This document shows positions 1-7,410 of a stretch of 32,049 bases of DNA, in pieces. Below the pieces are notes generated by a model, which had not been told where the DNA came from, ran no database searches, and saw nothing but the letters and a program-made list of their open reading frames with translations. Position numbers and translations under genes: made by a program. Each line of letters opens with the position of its first letter. Positions within the stretch are counted from its first letter, which is position 1. The stretch is from Deltaproteobacteria bacterium. GTDB lineage: Bacteria; Desulfobacterota; RBG-13-43-22. The stretch covers positions 1 through 32,049 of the forward strand of contig JACQYK010000104.1 in NCBI GenBank assembly GCA_016208255.1, given 5' to 3'.

Positions 1-578
1 TCTTCCCGGGTCATGTTATACATCTCGACCACGTTCTGGGCTGTCTGGACCATGGAAGCGTTAGGGGGTGAATCCAGGAGATAATCAGGGATAGGAGTTG
101 AAAAATATTCGAAATGGGCGTGGGCCATTTCACGCTGGATTTTATTCTTTTCCAATGTTTTGGGATTGAAGATGCCCACACGGGTTGTATTCTCCGAAGA
201 GCCCCGTGGCCCGGACTGCCGCTCAACCCCAAAAGAGATGCCGCAATCATACTGGCCAAGAGAGATGGCCATGGCAATACGCAGCAAGGCCTCCATACTT
301 GAGGCGCAATGCCGGTCCGTATAGAAGTTGGTCACTTCATAAGGCAAACCGGCCAAACGAGAGATAAAATTGAGAGAGGAAAGATCCGGGGCCCTGCGCC
401 CGTTGCCGATACCGAATTCGGCGATCATGGCAGGTTTGACTTTGGGATTCCGGGCCAGCAAGGCCTGGACGATCTTGGCCCCCACTTCATCCATGCGGGT
501 GGCCTCCAACTTCCCTTTGCCGCCACGGGAAAAGGCCGACCGGCATCCATCCACAATAACCACATTTCTTGCCTTCAT
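1..578 (-). CDS. Acetyl-CoA acetyltransferase (thiolase), 3' end cut by window edge
   Basis: The minus strand stays open from an ATG at 578 to the left edge of the window, giving about 192 residues of a thiolase N-terminal domain. Its start (MKARNVVIVDGCRSAF) and the active-site stretch YTDRHCASSMEA, with the nucleophilic Cys at about residue 91, are nearly identical to the complete thiolase at 647-1951, so the two are tandem paralogues. The family condenses or cleaves acyl-CoA and acetyl-CoA in beta-oxidation. An ATG at 581 directly precedes 578; I chose 578 because the ribosome site (GAAAGG, 586-591) is better spaced to it and because the paralogue starts at the same residue. Residues 120-130 differ from the paralogue (a short SGPRGSSEN loop). 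The catalytic His and second Cys lie outside the window. Confidence 0.9.
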   Translation of the reverse strand, partial: MKARNVVIVDGCRSAFSRGGKGKLEATRMDEVGAKIVQALLARNPKVKPAMIAEFGIGNGRRAPDLSSLNFISRLAGLPYEVTNFYTDRHCASSMEALLRIAMAISLGQYDCGISFGVERQSGPRGSSENTTRVGIFNPKTLEKNKIQREMAHAHFEYFSTPIPDYLLDSPPNASMVQTAQNVVEMYNMTRE

Positions 579-594
579 CATTTAACCTTTCTTA

Positions 595-628
595 AACAAA
601 GAGGGTCTTTTACAAGACCCTCTTTGTT
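595..628 (-). terminator. Perfect 15-bp hairpin between the two thiolase genes
   Basis: Arms 595-609 and 614-628 are exactly complementary around a four-base loop. The hairpin lies 19 bases past the stop of the upstream thiolase and 14 bases before the start of the downstream one. Read on the minus strand there is only a short T-rich tail, so it may be a partial terminator, an attenuator or an mRNA-stabilising intercistronic hairpin. The arms are seen directly; the role is inferred. Confidence 0.6.
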
Positions 629-646
629 GATATCCAAGGATTGTTA

Positions 647-1951
647 TTAATTTAGGGCCTCTAAGATGGTTGTAGCCCCCTGGCCTCCTCCGATGCACTG
701 GGTAGCCACTCCATAACGCTTGCCGCTGCGACGAAGTTCCCTGGCTACGGTGGAAACCAACCGTACGCCAGTCGCCCCAATCGGATGCCCGATACCCAGC
801 GATCCGCCGTTGACGTTCACTTTTTCTTCCGGGATGCCAAGTTCTTTGATGGAGACGATGACCTGGCAGGCGAAGGCTTCATTGAATTCAACCCGATCGA
901 TTTGATCAACCGTTATGCCGGCATGGATAAGGGCCTTCTTGGTGGAGACGATCGGTCCTATTCCCATGATCTGCTGTTTGACCCCGCCGTTCCCCCAGCC
1001 TATGATCCGGGCCAGAGGCTCCAATTTCATTTTAAGGGCCATTTCTTCACTCATGATCAGGGCCGCCGTGGCCCCGGAATTGGTCGGGCAGGAATTGCCG
1101 GCGGTGATCCTGAGTTCCTGATTGCCGAAGCTGACGATACCCCTGACCGGACCCAATTTGGCCAGACCTTCCATGGAACAATCAGGCCGCACGCATTCAT
1201 CGCGGTCGAAGGTGATCATCGGCCCGTGGGCATCCTCCACCCATTGACGTTTGTCATCAAACACCGGCTCCTCGATTTCCACCGGGATGATCTCCTCCTT
1301 ATAAATCCCTTTTTCATAAGCCGCGGCCAGTTTTTTATGGCTTCGAACCGCAAAGGCATCCAGTTCCTCCCGGGTCATGTTATACATTTCCACCACATTC
1401 TGGGCGGTCTGGACCATGGAAGCCATGGGGGTGGAATCCAGGATATAGTCGGGTATCGGAACGGAAAAATACTCAGAGTGGTCATAGGCCATATTGCGTT
1501 GAATTTCATTCGGCTCAGCCACTTTGGGATTGAAACTGCTGACCCGTGTCGTCGGAGGGGGAACGCGCCCGCCGCCGATTTCTCTGGTCATACGCTCCAC
1601 ACCGAAGGCGATACCACAATCATACTGGCCAAGGCTGATGGCCATGGCAATTCGCAGCAAGGCTTCCATACTCGAGGCACAGTGCCGGTCGGTGTAAAAA
1701 TTGGTCACTTCATAAGGCAGGCCGGCCAACCGGGAGATATTATTCAGATTGGAAAGATCCAAGGCCCTGGCACCGTTCCCAATGCCGAATTCTGCAATCA
1801 TGGTCGGCTTGACCTTGGGGTTTCGTTCCAGCAAGGCCCGGACAACCTTTGTGCCAACTTCATCCAAACGAGTCGCCTCGAATTTACCCACCCCACCGCG
1901 GGAAAAAGCCGAACGACATCCATCTACGATCACCACATTTCTTGCTTTCAT
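647..1951 (-). CDS. Acetyl-CoA acetyltransferase / 3-ketoacyl-CoA thiolase
   Basis: This 434-residue protein is a complete thiolase of normal length. It catalyses the last, thiolytic step of beta-oxidation (3-ketoacyl-CoA + CoA) or its reverse. Visible catalytic elements are Cys91 in DRHCASSMEA, the GGSLGIGHPIGATG loop with His389, and Cys419 in CIGGGQG. An ATG at 1966 would add five residues, but that codon lies just upstream of and partly within the Shine-Dalgarno stretch GAGAGGTGA, so the start is placed at 1951, matching the paralogue at 1-578. It is divergent from the hydratase/dehydrogenase gene at 2239, which supplies its substrate. Which chain length it prefers cannot be told from sequence. 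Confidence 0.93.
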   Translation of the reverse strand: MKARNVVIVDGCRSAFSRGGVGKFEATRLDEVGTKVVRALLERNPKVKPTMIAEFGIGNGARALDLSNLNNISRLAGLPYEVTNFYTDRHCASSMEALLRIAMAISLGQYDCGIAFGVERMTREIGGGRVPPPTTRVSSFNPKVAEPNEIQRNMAYDHSEYFSVPIPDYILDSTPMASMVQTAQNVVEMYNMTREELDAFAVRSHKKLAAAYEKGIYKEEIIPVEIEEPVFDDKRQWVEDAHGPMITFDRDECVRPDCSMEGLAKLGPVRGIVSFGNQELRITAGNSCPTNSGATAALIMSEEMALKMKLEPLARIIGWGNGGVKQQIMGIGPIVSTKKALIHAGITVDQIDRVEFNEAFACQVIVSIKELGIPEEKVNVNGGSLGIGHPIGATGVRLVSTVARELRRSGKRYGVATQCIGGGQGATTILEALN

Positions 1952-2052
1952 TGAGTCACCTCTCATTTTTTGGTATTAGTATTAAACATTGAAGGGATTT
2001 GGAAACAGACATCGGAATTTCCAGAAACCTGCTTATACATTTGAGTCAGAGT

Positions 2053-2080
2053 TATATAAAAGTTGGATTTCCAATGTCAA
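2053..2080 (-). promoter_or_regulatory. Sigma-70-type promoter for the thiolase genes
   Basis: On the minus strand TTGACA (2080-2075) is followed after 16 bases by TATATA (2058-2053), or after 18 bases by TATAAC. Transcription would start about 90-100 bases upstream of the thiolase ATG at 1951. Confidence 0.6.
2063..2074. promoter_or_regulatory. Palindrome TTGGATTTCCAA inside the thiolase promoter spacer
   Basis: A 12-bp inverted repeat (TTGGA-TT-TCCAA) sits exactly between the -35 and -10 elements of the minus-strand promoter. This is a typical repressor position, so an operator controlling the beta-oxidation genes is possible. No cognate regulator is adjacent. Confidence 0.4.
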
Positions 2081-2143
2081 GGGGAAAAAGAATAAAGGAT
2101 ACTGATCTCCATAAGGTTATCTAGGCTGATTTTTAATATTGTC

Positions 2144-2171
2144 TTGACACCAAACCAGCTTATGATAATTT
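2144..2171 (+). promoter_or_regulatory. Sigma-70-type promoter for the fadJ-like gene
   Basis: TTGACA at 2144-2149 is followed after 16 bases by TAATTT at 2166-2171. It faces away from the thiolase promoter and lies about 70 bases upstream of the start codon at 2239. The -10 element is imperfect. Confidence 0.45.
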
Positions 2172-2238
2172 TGAGAACCGGAACCTGTAAATAATTAATC
2201 AACGCCTGTTGAACTGGTGAAAAAAAGGAGGAAAACCA

Positions 2239-4323
2239 ATGACTAAAATTACCGACGTGGTCGATTTGGAAAAACAGGGAGAGATCGCCATTTTGATGAT
2301 CAACAATCCCCCTGTCAATGCCCTCAGTGTGGGAGTTCGAAAAGGAATGGCCGATGGGGTAAAGGCGGCCATGGAGGATGATTCAGTCAAAGCCCTGGTC
2401 ATCGCCTGTGCCGGGCGTACTTTTATCGCCGGGGCCGACATCACTGAATTCGGAAAACCACCCCAGGGACCCGGCTTAGAAGTCCCTTTTGGATTGATTG
2501 AAAACGGGCCAAAGCCGGTTATTGCCGCCATTCATGGGACAGCTCTGGGCGGCGGTCTGGAGACGGCCCTGGTTTGCCATTTTCGAGTGGCCGTGCCTTC
2601 GGCCAGATTCGGTTTGCCGGAAGTCCTTCTTGGATTATTACCGGGGGCGGGCGGTACGCAACGCCTTCCGCTGGTCGTCGGCGTTGAAAAGGCCATCCAG
2701 ATGATTGCCACAGGTAACCAAATCAGCGCCCAGGAGGCCCTGAAAGAAGGTTTGATCGATGAAATTTTAGAGGGAGACCTGGTAACCGGAGCCGTTGCCT
2801 TTGCCAAAAAAGTCCTGGCGGAAAAACGTCCCTTGCGGAAAATCCGTGACCGCCGGGAGAAGGTTGAGGCGGTTAAAGGAAAACCGGAAGTATTTGCTGA
2901 AGCCCGGAAGGCCTTTGCCAAGTCCAGGCGGGGATTTGAAGCCCCTCAAGCCTGTATCGATGCTGTTGAGGCGGCCGTTAACTTCCCCCTCGAAGAAGGA
3001 CTAAAAAAGGAAAGAGAACTTTTTGCCAAATTAATGATGGGCTCCCAATCCGCGGCCCAGCGCTATGCCTTCTTTGCCGAACGCGAGGTGGCCAAGATCC
3101 CGGATGTCCCGGCCGATACCCCGCAGATCCCCATCAACAAAGTCGGTATCGTCGGGGCGGGCACCATGGGCGGAGGGATTGCCATGAACTGCGCCAATGT
3201 AGGGATACCGGTCATCATTATGGAGGTCAACCAGCAGTTGCTGGACAAGGGTCTGGGCATTTGCCGCAAGAATTATGAAAATACTGCGGCCAAGGGGCGA
3301 ATCACCAAGGAAGATGTGGAAAAACGCATGGCCCTGATCAAGGGGACCCTGTCACTGGAGGACTTTTCGGATGTCGATATGGTGATTGAGGCCGTTTATG
3401 AAAATATGGACCTGAAGAAAGAAGTCTTCGGGAAACTGGATAAGATCTGTAAACCCGGGGCCGTCCTGGCCTCCAATACCTCGGCCCTGAATATCAATGA
3501 GATCGCTTCGGCCACCCAGCGTCCGGATTTCGTTATCGGCCTGCACTTCTTCAGCCCGGCCAATGTGATGCGTCTGCTGGAAGTGGTGCGCGGGGAAAAG
3601 ACCTCCAAGTCGGTGATCGCCACTTCGATGGCCTTCGGAAAAAGGATTCAGAAGATAGCGGTCCTCGTCGGCGTCTGTCGGGGATTCGTGGGTAATCGAA
3701 TGCTGGCCGAACGCTCCCGGGAAGCCAACAAATTGCTCCTGGAGTCGGGTTCGCCGCAGCAAATCGACAAGGTGATCTTCGATTTCGGATTCCCCATGGG
3801 GCCCTTTACTATGAGCGATATGGCCGGCCTCGATATTGGCTGGAACAAGGCCACCTCTAAAGGTGCAACCCTCCGGGATCGTCTTTGTGAAGCCGGACGA
3901 CTGGGTCAAAAGACCAATGCCGGCTTCTACGATTACCAGCCGGGTAACCGGACACCGATTCCCTCACCCTTAGTGGAAAAAATGATCAAAGATTTCGCTG
4001 CCGAAAACCGTATCCCGCAGCGAACCATTTCCGACGAAGAGATCCTGGAGAGGAGTCTTTACCCCATGATCAATGAAGGAACCAAGATTTTGGAAGAGGG
4101 GATCGCCATCCGTCCCAGTGATATCGATGTCATCTGGATTTACGGATACGGCTGGCCTATCTACCGCGGGGGCCCCATGTTTTATGCTGATCTGGTGGAG
4201 GTCAAAAAAATTTATGACAAATTGGTAGAGTTCCAGAAAAAGGAAGGCGAGGTCTGGAAACCGGCGGCTCTTTTGGAAAAATTGGCCAAAGAGGGTAAAG
4301 GATTTAAGGATTTCAGAAGATAA
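2239..4323 (+). CDS. fadJ: Fused enoyl-CoA hydratase / 3-hydroxyacyl-CoA dehydrogenase
   Basis: This 694-residue multifunctional protein carries out the two middle steps of beta-oxidation in the cytoplasm: hydration of enoyl-CoA, then NAD-dependent oxidation of 3-hydroxyacyl-CoA. Residues 1-200 are a crotonase domain with an AGADIT oxyanion-hole segment and the two catalytic acids Glu108 (GGGLE) and Glu128 (LPEV). Residues 300-480 are the NAD-binding domain (GAGTMGGGIA at 306) with catalytic His436 in GLHFFSPA. The C-terminal dehydrogenase helices follow. A strong ribosome site, AAGGAGG, lies seven bases before the ATG. The gene is divergent from the thiolases; together they form an alpha/beta trifunctional pair. 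fadB and fadJ share this domain order; the length is closer to FadJ (about 714 residues), so the symbol is tentative. Confidence 0.92.
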   Translation: MTKITDVVDLEKQGEIAILMINNPPVNALSVGVRKGMADGVKAAMEDDSVKALVIACAGRTFIAGADITEFGKPPQGPGLEVPFGLIENGPKPVIAAIHGTALGGGLETALVCHFRVAVPSARFGLPEVLLGLLPGAGGTQRLPLVVGVEKAIQMIATGNQISAQEALKEGLIDEILEGDLVTGAVAFAKKVLAEKRPLRKIRDRREKVEAVKGKPEVFAEARKAFAKSRRGFEAPQACIDAVEAAVNFPLEEGLKKERELFAKLMMGSQSAAQRYAFFAEREVAKIPDVPADTPQIPINKVGIVGAGTMGGGIAMNCANVGIPVIIMEVNQQLLDKGLGICRKNYENTAAKGRITKEDVEKRMALIKGTLSLEDFSDVDMVIEAVYENMDLKKEVFGKLDKICKPGAVLASNTSALNINEIASATQRPDFVIGLHFFSPANVMRLLEVVRGEKTSKSVIATSMAFGKRIQKIAVLVGVCRGFVGNRMLAERSREANKLLLESGSPQQIDKVIFDFGFPMGPFTMSDMAGLDIGWNKATSKGATLRDRLCEAGRLGQKTNAGFYDYQPGNRTPIPSPLVEKMIKDFAAENRIPQRTISDEEILERSLYPMINEGTKILEEGIAIRPSDIDVIWIYGYGWPIYRGGPMFYADLVEVKKIYDKLVEFQKKEGEVWKPAALLEKLAKEGKGFKDFRR

Positions 4324-4333
4324 AAAACATTCG

Positions 4334-4361
4334 GGAGCGGGGCCGGAATCAGCCCCGCTCC
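4334..4361 (+). terminator. Hairpin terminator of the fadJ-like gene
   Basis: GGAGCGGGGC (4334-4343) pairs perfectly with GCCCCGCTCC (4352-4361) around an eight-base loop, ten bases after the stop codon. A T-rich stretch ending in TTTTT follows, but not immediately, so termination may be imperfect. Confidence 0.7.
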
Positions 4362-4425
4362 ACTTTCTGCCTGTTTTTACTCCCCATTGATAATCCGCTT
4401 TAAAAGAACGTCTACCCTTTAATAC

Positions 4426-4456
4426 GAAAATAGAGTTCGGCGTCTAATGAACTCTG
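4426..4456. repeat. 31-bp motif, also present at 10003-10033; contains a 7-bp inverted repeat
   Basis: Both places share GAAAATAGAG, then GGCGTC, AAT and AACT at the same spacing (24 of 31 positions by eye). In this copy AGAGTTC (4432-4438) and GAACTCT (4449-4455) form an inverted repeat that the second copy lacks. It coincides with the end of the broken hydrolase stub at 4444-4545. The nature of the repeat is unknown. Confidence 0.35.
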
Positions 4457-4545
4457 TTTATATGTTTGGTCGTGCCACGCCCCAAAAGGCGGGGCATGCC
4501 GGCTTCATAATAGAGGTTGATCTGGTTAATTTGAACCTGCGGCAT
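4444..4545 (-). pseudogene. 5' stub of an alpha/beta-hydrolase-like gene
   Basis: A strong ribosome site (AGGAGGA, 4551-4557) precedes an ATG at 4545 and a 33-codon frame that begins MPQVQINQINLYYE. This closely resembles the usual first strand of alpha/beta-hydrolase-fold enzymes (a pattern like M-x-K-I-N-G-x-x-L-Y-Y-E). The family pattern stops there: the next residues come from a GC-rich inverted-repeat sequence and the frame closes at 4444. I read it as the surviving start of a hydrolase gene whose body was lost or replaced, lying in the same direction as hypB. Assignment rests on only about 14 residues. Confidence 0.45.
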
Positions 4546-4579
4546 AACGATCCTCCTGATTGATCCCTAATTAAGACCA

Positions 4580-4601
4580 GCCTTCTCCTCCAGTGGAAGG
4601 C
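4580..4601 (-). terminator. Small hairpin just downstream of hypB
   Basis: GCCTTC (4580-4585) and GAAGGC (4596-4601) pair around a ten-base loop, seven bases past the hypB stop codon. There is no T-run, so it is a weak terminator candidate or an intercistronic hairpin before the hydrolase stub. Confidence 0.35.
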
Positions 4602-4607
4602 ACCGTG

Positions 4608-5270
4608 TCACTTTGACCGTTTCCTGTTGGCAACCTGTTCTTCCAGCCAGGAGGTCCAAGCCTCAAGGCCTTCACCGGTTCGGCAGGACAGCTCAAAAAT
4701 AATCATGTCCCGATTCAGTTGGGAGACCGCCTTTCTGATATTGTCAATGCTGCAATCCACATAAGGAAGCAAGTCGATCTTATTGATGATCAAAACCCGG
4801 CTTTCCTTAAACATCAGGGGATACTTTAAAGGTTTGTCATCCCCTTCGGTGACGGACAAGAGCATGATTTTCATGTCCTCTCCGACCTTGAATTCAGCCG
4901 GGCAGACCAGGTTCCCGACGTTTTCCACTACCAGAAGGTCCAGGGCCGACAGATCCAGTTGACTCATGGCCTCCCGGATCATATTCCCATCCAGATGACA
5001 GGCCCCGTCGGTGTTGATCTGTATGGCCTGGACTCCTTTTTTGGCGATCCGTTCAGCATCGAAACTGCACTGGATGTCCCCTTCGATCACCCCGATCCGG
5101 ATCCGGTCTTTTAACCGTTCAATGGTTTTTTCCAAAAGGCTGGTCTTGCCGGCCCCGGGACTGGACATCAGATTGATTACAAATAGCTGATTCCGGTCAA
5201 AGATTTCCCGGTTCTGGTCGGCGATCCGGTCGTTGACTTCCAACACATTGCGGACAACGGGTATTTTCAC
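4608..5270 (-). CDS. hypB: Hydrogenase nickel-incorporation GTPase HypB
   Basis: This 220-residue SIMIBI-class GTPase delivers nickel to [NiFe]-hydrogenase with HypA. It shows the P-loop SSPGAGKTS (36-44), the metal-site segment with Cys91-His92 (ACHLDG), Cys123 in LVCPAEF, and the guanine-specificity motif NKID (163-166). It has neither the N-terminal CxxCGC nickel site nor a His-rich stretch, like the short HypB form of many bacteria. The start codon is GTG at 5270, fixed by AGGAGG eight bases upstream. It follows hypA on the same strand after 106 bases. No hydrogenase structural genes or hypCDEF lie in the window. Confidence 0.95.
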   Translation of the reverse strand: MKIPVVRNVLEVNDRIADQNREIFDRNQLFVINLMSSPGAGKTSLLEKTIERLKDRIRIGVIEGDIQCSFDAERIAKKGVQAIQINTDGACHLDGNMIREAMSQLDLSALDLLVVENVGNLVCPAEFKVGEDMKIMLLSVTEGDDKPLKYPLMFKESRVLIINKIDLLPYVDCSIDNIRKAVSQLNRDMIIFELSCRTGEGLEAWTSWLEEQVANRKRSK

Positions 5271-5312
5271 AACTTCCTCCTAAATTATTAAGTAAATCGG
5301 AATAAAGGTCTG

Positions 5313-5334
5313 GTCAGAGTCCTATAAGGCTGAC
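5313..5334 (-). other. Hairpin in the hypA-hypB intergenic region
   Basis: GTCAG (5313-5317) pairs with CTGAC (5330-5334), and CCT/AGG pair inside around ATA. It lies between the two hyp genes and might tune the relative expression of hypB, but it is short. Confidence 0.25.
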
Positions 5335-5376
5335 TCAAACACTCCTCCGGGTCGTTTGTTGGTCTGTGGCACAAAA

Positions 5377-5721
5377 CTAATCCATAACTTCGATGAATTC
5401 GATCTTCAGTTCCCGCCCGAAGATCATTTCCAGGTTTTCAGAATGGCAGGAAGGACAATTCCCCGCAATGCCTTCCGAGGTAAATTCCTGTTGGCAACTG
5501 GCGCATTGATAGGTCAGCGGCACCATTCGAATCGTAAGCGCCGTCCCGGCCAGTCTGGTCTGACTGGTCAGGATTTCGAAACATAAGGTCAACTGTTCGG
5601 GGACCACTGCGGACATTCGACCTACGGCCAGGTGGATGGCCTTTAGTTTTTCCACACGGTGACGATCCATTTCCTGTTCAACAATGTCGATGATATTCTG
5701 GACCAGGGACATCTCATGCAT
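5377..5721 (-). CDS. hypA: Hydrogenase nickel-insertion protein HypA
   Basis: This 114-residue protein has all HypA hallmarks: the N-terminal nickel ligands Met1-His2-Glu3 (MHEMSLVQ) and a zinc site of two CxxC pairs at Cys73/Cys76 and Cys89/Cys92. With HypB it transfers nickel into the large subunit of [NiFe]-hydrogenase (or urease). Length is normal. It is first in a two-gene unit with hypB. A TTGACA hexamer lies on the minus strand at 5833-5828, but no convincing -10 element follows at normal spacing. Confidence 0.95.
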   Translation of the reverse strand: MHEMSLVQNIIDIVEQEMDRHRVEKLKAIHLAVGRMSAVVPEQLTLCFEILTSQTRLAGTALTIRMVPLTYQCASCQQEFTSEGIAGNCPSCHSENLEMIFGRELKIEFIEVMD

Positions 5722-5838
5722 ATTATTTTTCCTGAAAAAGGATTTTTATTCGATGGAATTATCAGGACCCTCTATCTGGAGCCCTGGTGGTTCGTTTAAA
5801 AATATGCTGCAATAAAGCTCAACTTATTGTCAAGGTAA

Positions 5839-5870
5839 AAAATCCTGTAGAGGAAAAAACAGAGGATTTT
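5839..5870 (-). terminator. Rho-independent terminator, minus strand
   Basis: AAAATCCT arms (5839-5846 and 5863-5870) form an 8-bp stem. On the minus strand the stem is followed by further Ts, making a run of six. It lies about 105 bases past the stop of the secreted-protein gene at 5976 and insulates hypA from it. The plus-strand tail is weaker. Confidence 0.55.
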
Positions 5871-5909
5871 GTGGTTATCGGGGCTGGATTAGATCGTTTC
5901 GGAGCGGGA

Positions 5910-5955
5910 GCGGCGGGATCGGTTTTTTCTTTAGGGATAGACCGGGTCCCGCCGC
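5910..5955 (-). terminator. GC-rich hairpin directly behind the secreted-protein gene
   Basis: GCGGCGGGA (5910-5918) pairs perfectly with TCCCGCCGC (5947-5955), and CGGT/ACCG pair inside. It starts 20 bases past the stop codon at 5976. It has no T-run, so it is either a first, weak terminator or a 3'-end protective structure ahead of the T-tailed one at 5839. Confidence 0.45.
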
Positions 5956-5975
5956 CTTGGTGACCTGAAAGCCGA

Positions 5976-7349
5976 TTATTTTCTTAGGCCTGTAAACTTT
6001 GTTTTGAAATTCTTATCCGCTCCATAGGTGGTTCCTGCGCTGTTGGTGGCCACCAAGCGATAATGATAAACAGTATAAGACCTCAGCCCGGATATTTTGG
6101 CTGACGCTGCATTATTAATGGTACCACTTCCAACTGAGGTCACAGCCGTGTCATTACCATAAGAAGTGGTCCGTCCCCATTGAAAAACATAAGTCGTTGC
6201 TAACCCGTTGGGATTGACGGTTCCGTTCAAGGTGGCGGAAGAACTCCAGTAAACCAATGTGGCAGAGCCAGTGGAAACAATCGGATAACCTGAAATGGCG
6301 CTAAAGGTCGCGGCTATGGAGTGGTTGGCGGTAACGTTGGTAAAGGTATAGGTTGTTACCGCCCCGACCGATGCCCCGTCGACGGTCACGCCCGAGACTC
6401 TGTATCCGCTGTTGGGGGTGATGGTGAAGGTTTGATTGGCGCCGCTGTTGACAGAAACCGAACCGGACGGCGTGATGGAACCGTTGGACCCGGCGGTCGC
6501 CGTGATGGTAGTGGCAGCGGTGGTAAAGGTCGCGGCTATGGTATGGTTGGCGGTAACGTTGGTAAAGGTATAGGTTGTCACCGCCCCGACCGATGCCCCG
6601 TCAACGGTCACACCCGAGACTCTGTATCCGCTGTTGGGGGTGATGATAAAGGTTTGGCTGGCGCCGGATTGGACGCTGACCGCCCCTGAGGGAGAGATGC
6701 CTCCTCCCGTTCCGGCTGAGGCGGTGATCGTGTAGGCGTTCTGTCCAGCTTCGGTTATGGTATATACATTTCCGGCGATGGTCAAACTGGCCATCCGGGC
6801 GGCGCCGGTATTGGCAGAGACCGTATAACCCATAGTTCCATTTCCCGTACCGGACCCGGAATTGACTGTAACCCAGGAGGGTGGAGCCGAAGTCCCCCAA
6901 TTGCAGCCGGCCTGGGTCGTGACCAGCACACTCCCCGATCCGCCGGAGGCTGGGAAGGAGGCACTGGAAGGAGATATGGAATAAGTGCAGGCCGGGACCG
7001 AATAAACCACTTCATTTGAGTAACTGCTTTCCAAACCGCTGGTATTGTAAGCGGTGGCGGCGAAATAATAAGTCACCCCGGTATTGAGACTGTTTACGGT
7101 ATGGGTGTTGACATTGCCGACATCAACATTAAATTGGTAATTTCCCGAGGCCGTCCCGTAATAGATCTCGTAACCGGCCAGGTCCGGTTCGTTATTAGGA
7201 TCCCAGGTGAGTGTGACCTGAGCTCCATGACCCTTCGAAAAAGGGATGAGGAGGATAACGGCAAGAAAGTATAATAAGACAAGTATGGGAAAAAGAATCG
7301 ATCTGTGGAAATAAATGTGGTTAGCGAGGCTATTTCTTTTTATCATCAT
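5976..7349 (-). CDS. Secreted multidomain protein: FN3, BACON, two InlB-type repeats
   Basis: This 457-residue protein has a long N-terminal signal/anchor (basic start, hydrophobic residues about 17-37). It is built of small beta-domains: a fibronectin type III-like domain (VTLTWDPNNEPDLAGYEIYYG, about 45-118), a BACON-like domain (about 121-202, opening CTYSISPSSASFPASGGSG), two nearly identical InlB-type B-repeats of 74 residues each (about 205-350, each with ITPNSGYRVSGVTVDGASVG), and a further FN3-like domain to the end. Such proteins act outside the cell in adhesion or matrix binding; no enzyme motif is visible. The start follows GAGG eight bases upstream. Its leader carries a c-di-GMP aptamer and a sigma-54 promoter, so expression is probably tied to biofilm/motility switching. 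The ligand is unknown. Confidence 0.85.
   Translation of the reverse strand: MMIKRNSLANHIYFHRSILFPILVLLYFLAVILLIPFSKGHGAQVTLTWDPNNEPDLAGYEIYYGTASGNYQFNVDVGNVNTHTVNSLNTGVTYYFAATAYNTSGLESSYSNEVVYSVPACTYSISPSSASFPASGGSGSVLVTTQAGCNWGTSAPPSWVTVNSGSGTGNGTMGYTVSANTGAARMASLTIAGNVYTITEAGQNAYTITASAGTGGGISPSGAVSVQSGASQTFIITPNSGYRVSGVTVDGASVGAVTTYTFTNVTANHTIAATFTTAATTITATAGSNGSITPSGSVSVNSGANQTFTITPNSGYRVSGVTVDGASVGAVTTYTFTNVTANHSIAATFSAISGYPIVSTGSATLVYWSSSATLNGTVNPNGLATTYVFQWGRTTSYGNDTAVTSVGSGTINNAASAKISGLRSYTVYHYRLVATNSAGTTYGADKNFKTKFTGLRK
6302..6666. repeat. Tandem 222-bp repeat inside the secreted-protein gene
   Basis: Bases 6302-6444 recur at 6524-6666 with only a few differences, offset by exactly 222 bp (74 codons), so the frame is kept. 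The near identity at DNA level points to recent duplication or ongoing homogenisation. Copy number may vary between strains. Confidence 0.85.
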
Positions 7350-7410
7350 AACAGCACCCTCTTTTGTAGGAGTTAACGTTCAAACACCAGCTACAGCATG
7401 AGGATGCTGC

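Noticed and set aside
785-1954. A long plus-strand open frame (389 codons) opposite the thiolase gene
   Set aside because: It is the complement of a clearly functional thiolase with intact catalytic residues; its translation has no family resemblance and mirrors thiolase codon use.
3352-3909. A 185-codon minus-strand frame inside the fadJ-like gene
   Set aside because: It lies opposite the NAD-binding domain and has no ribosome site or recognisable motif.
4320-4610. tRNA or small RNA between the fadJ-like gene and hypB
   Set aside because: No cloverleaf or T-loop sequence is present; the hairpins are explained by a terminator and short repeats.
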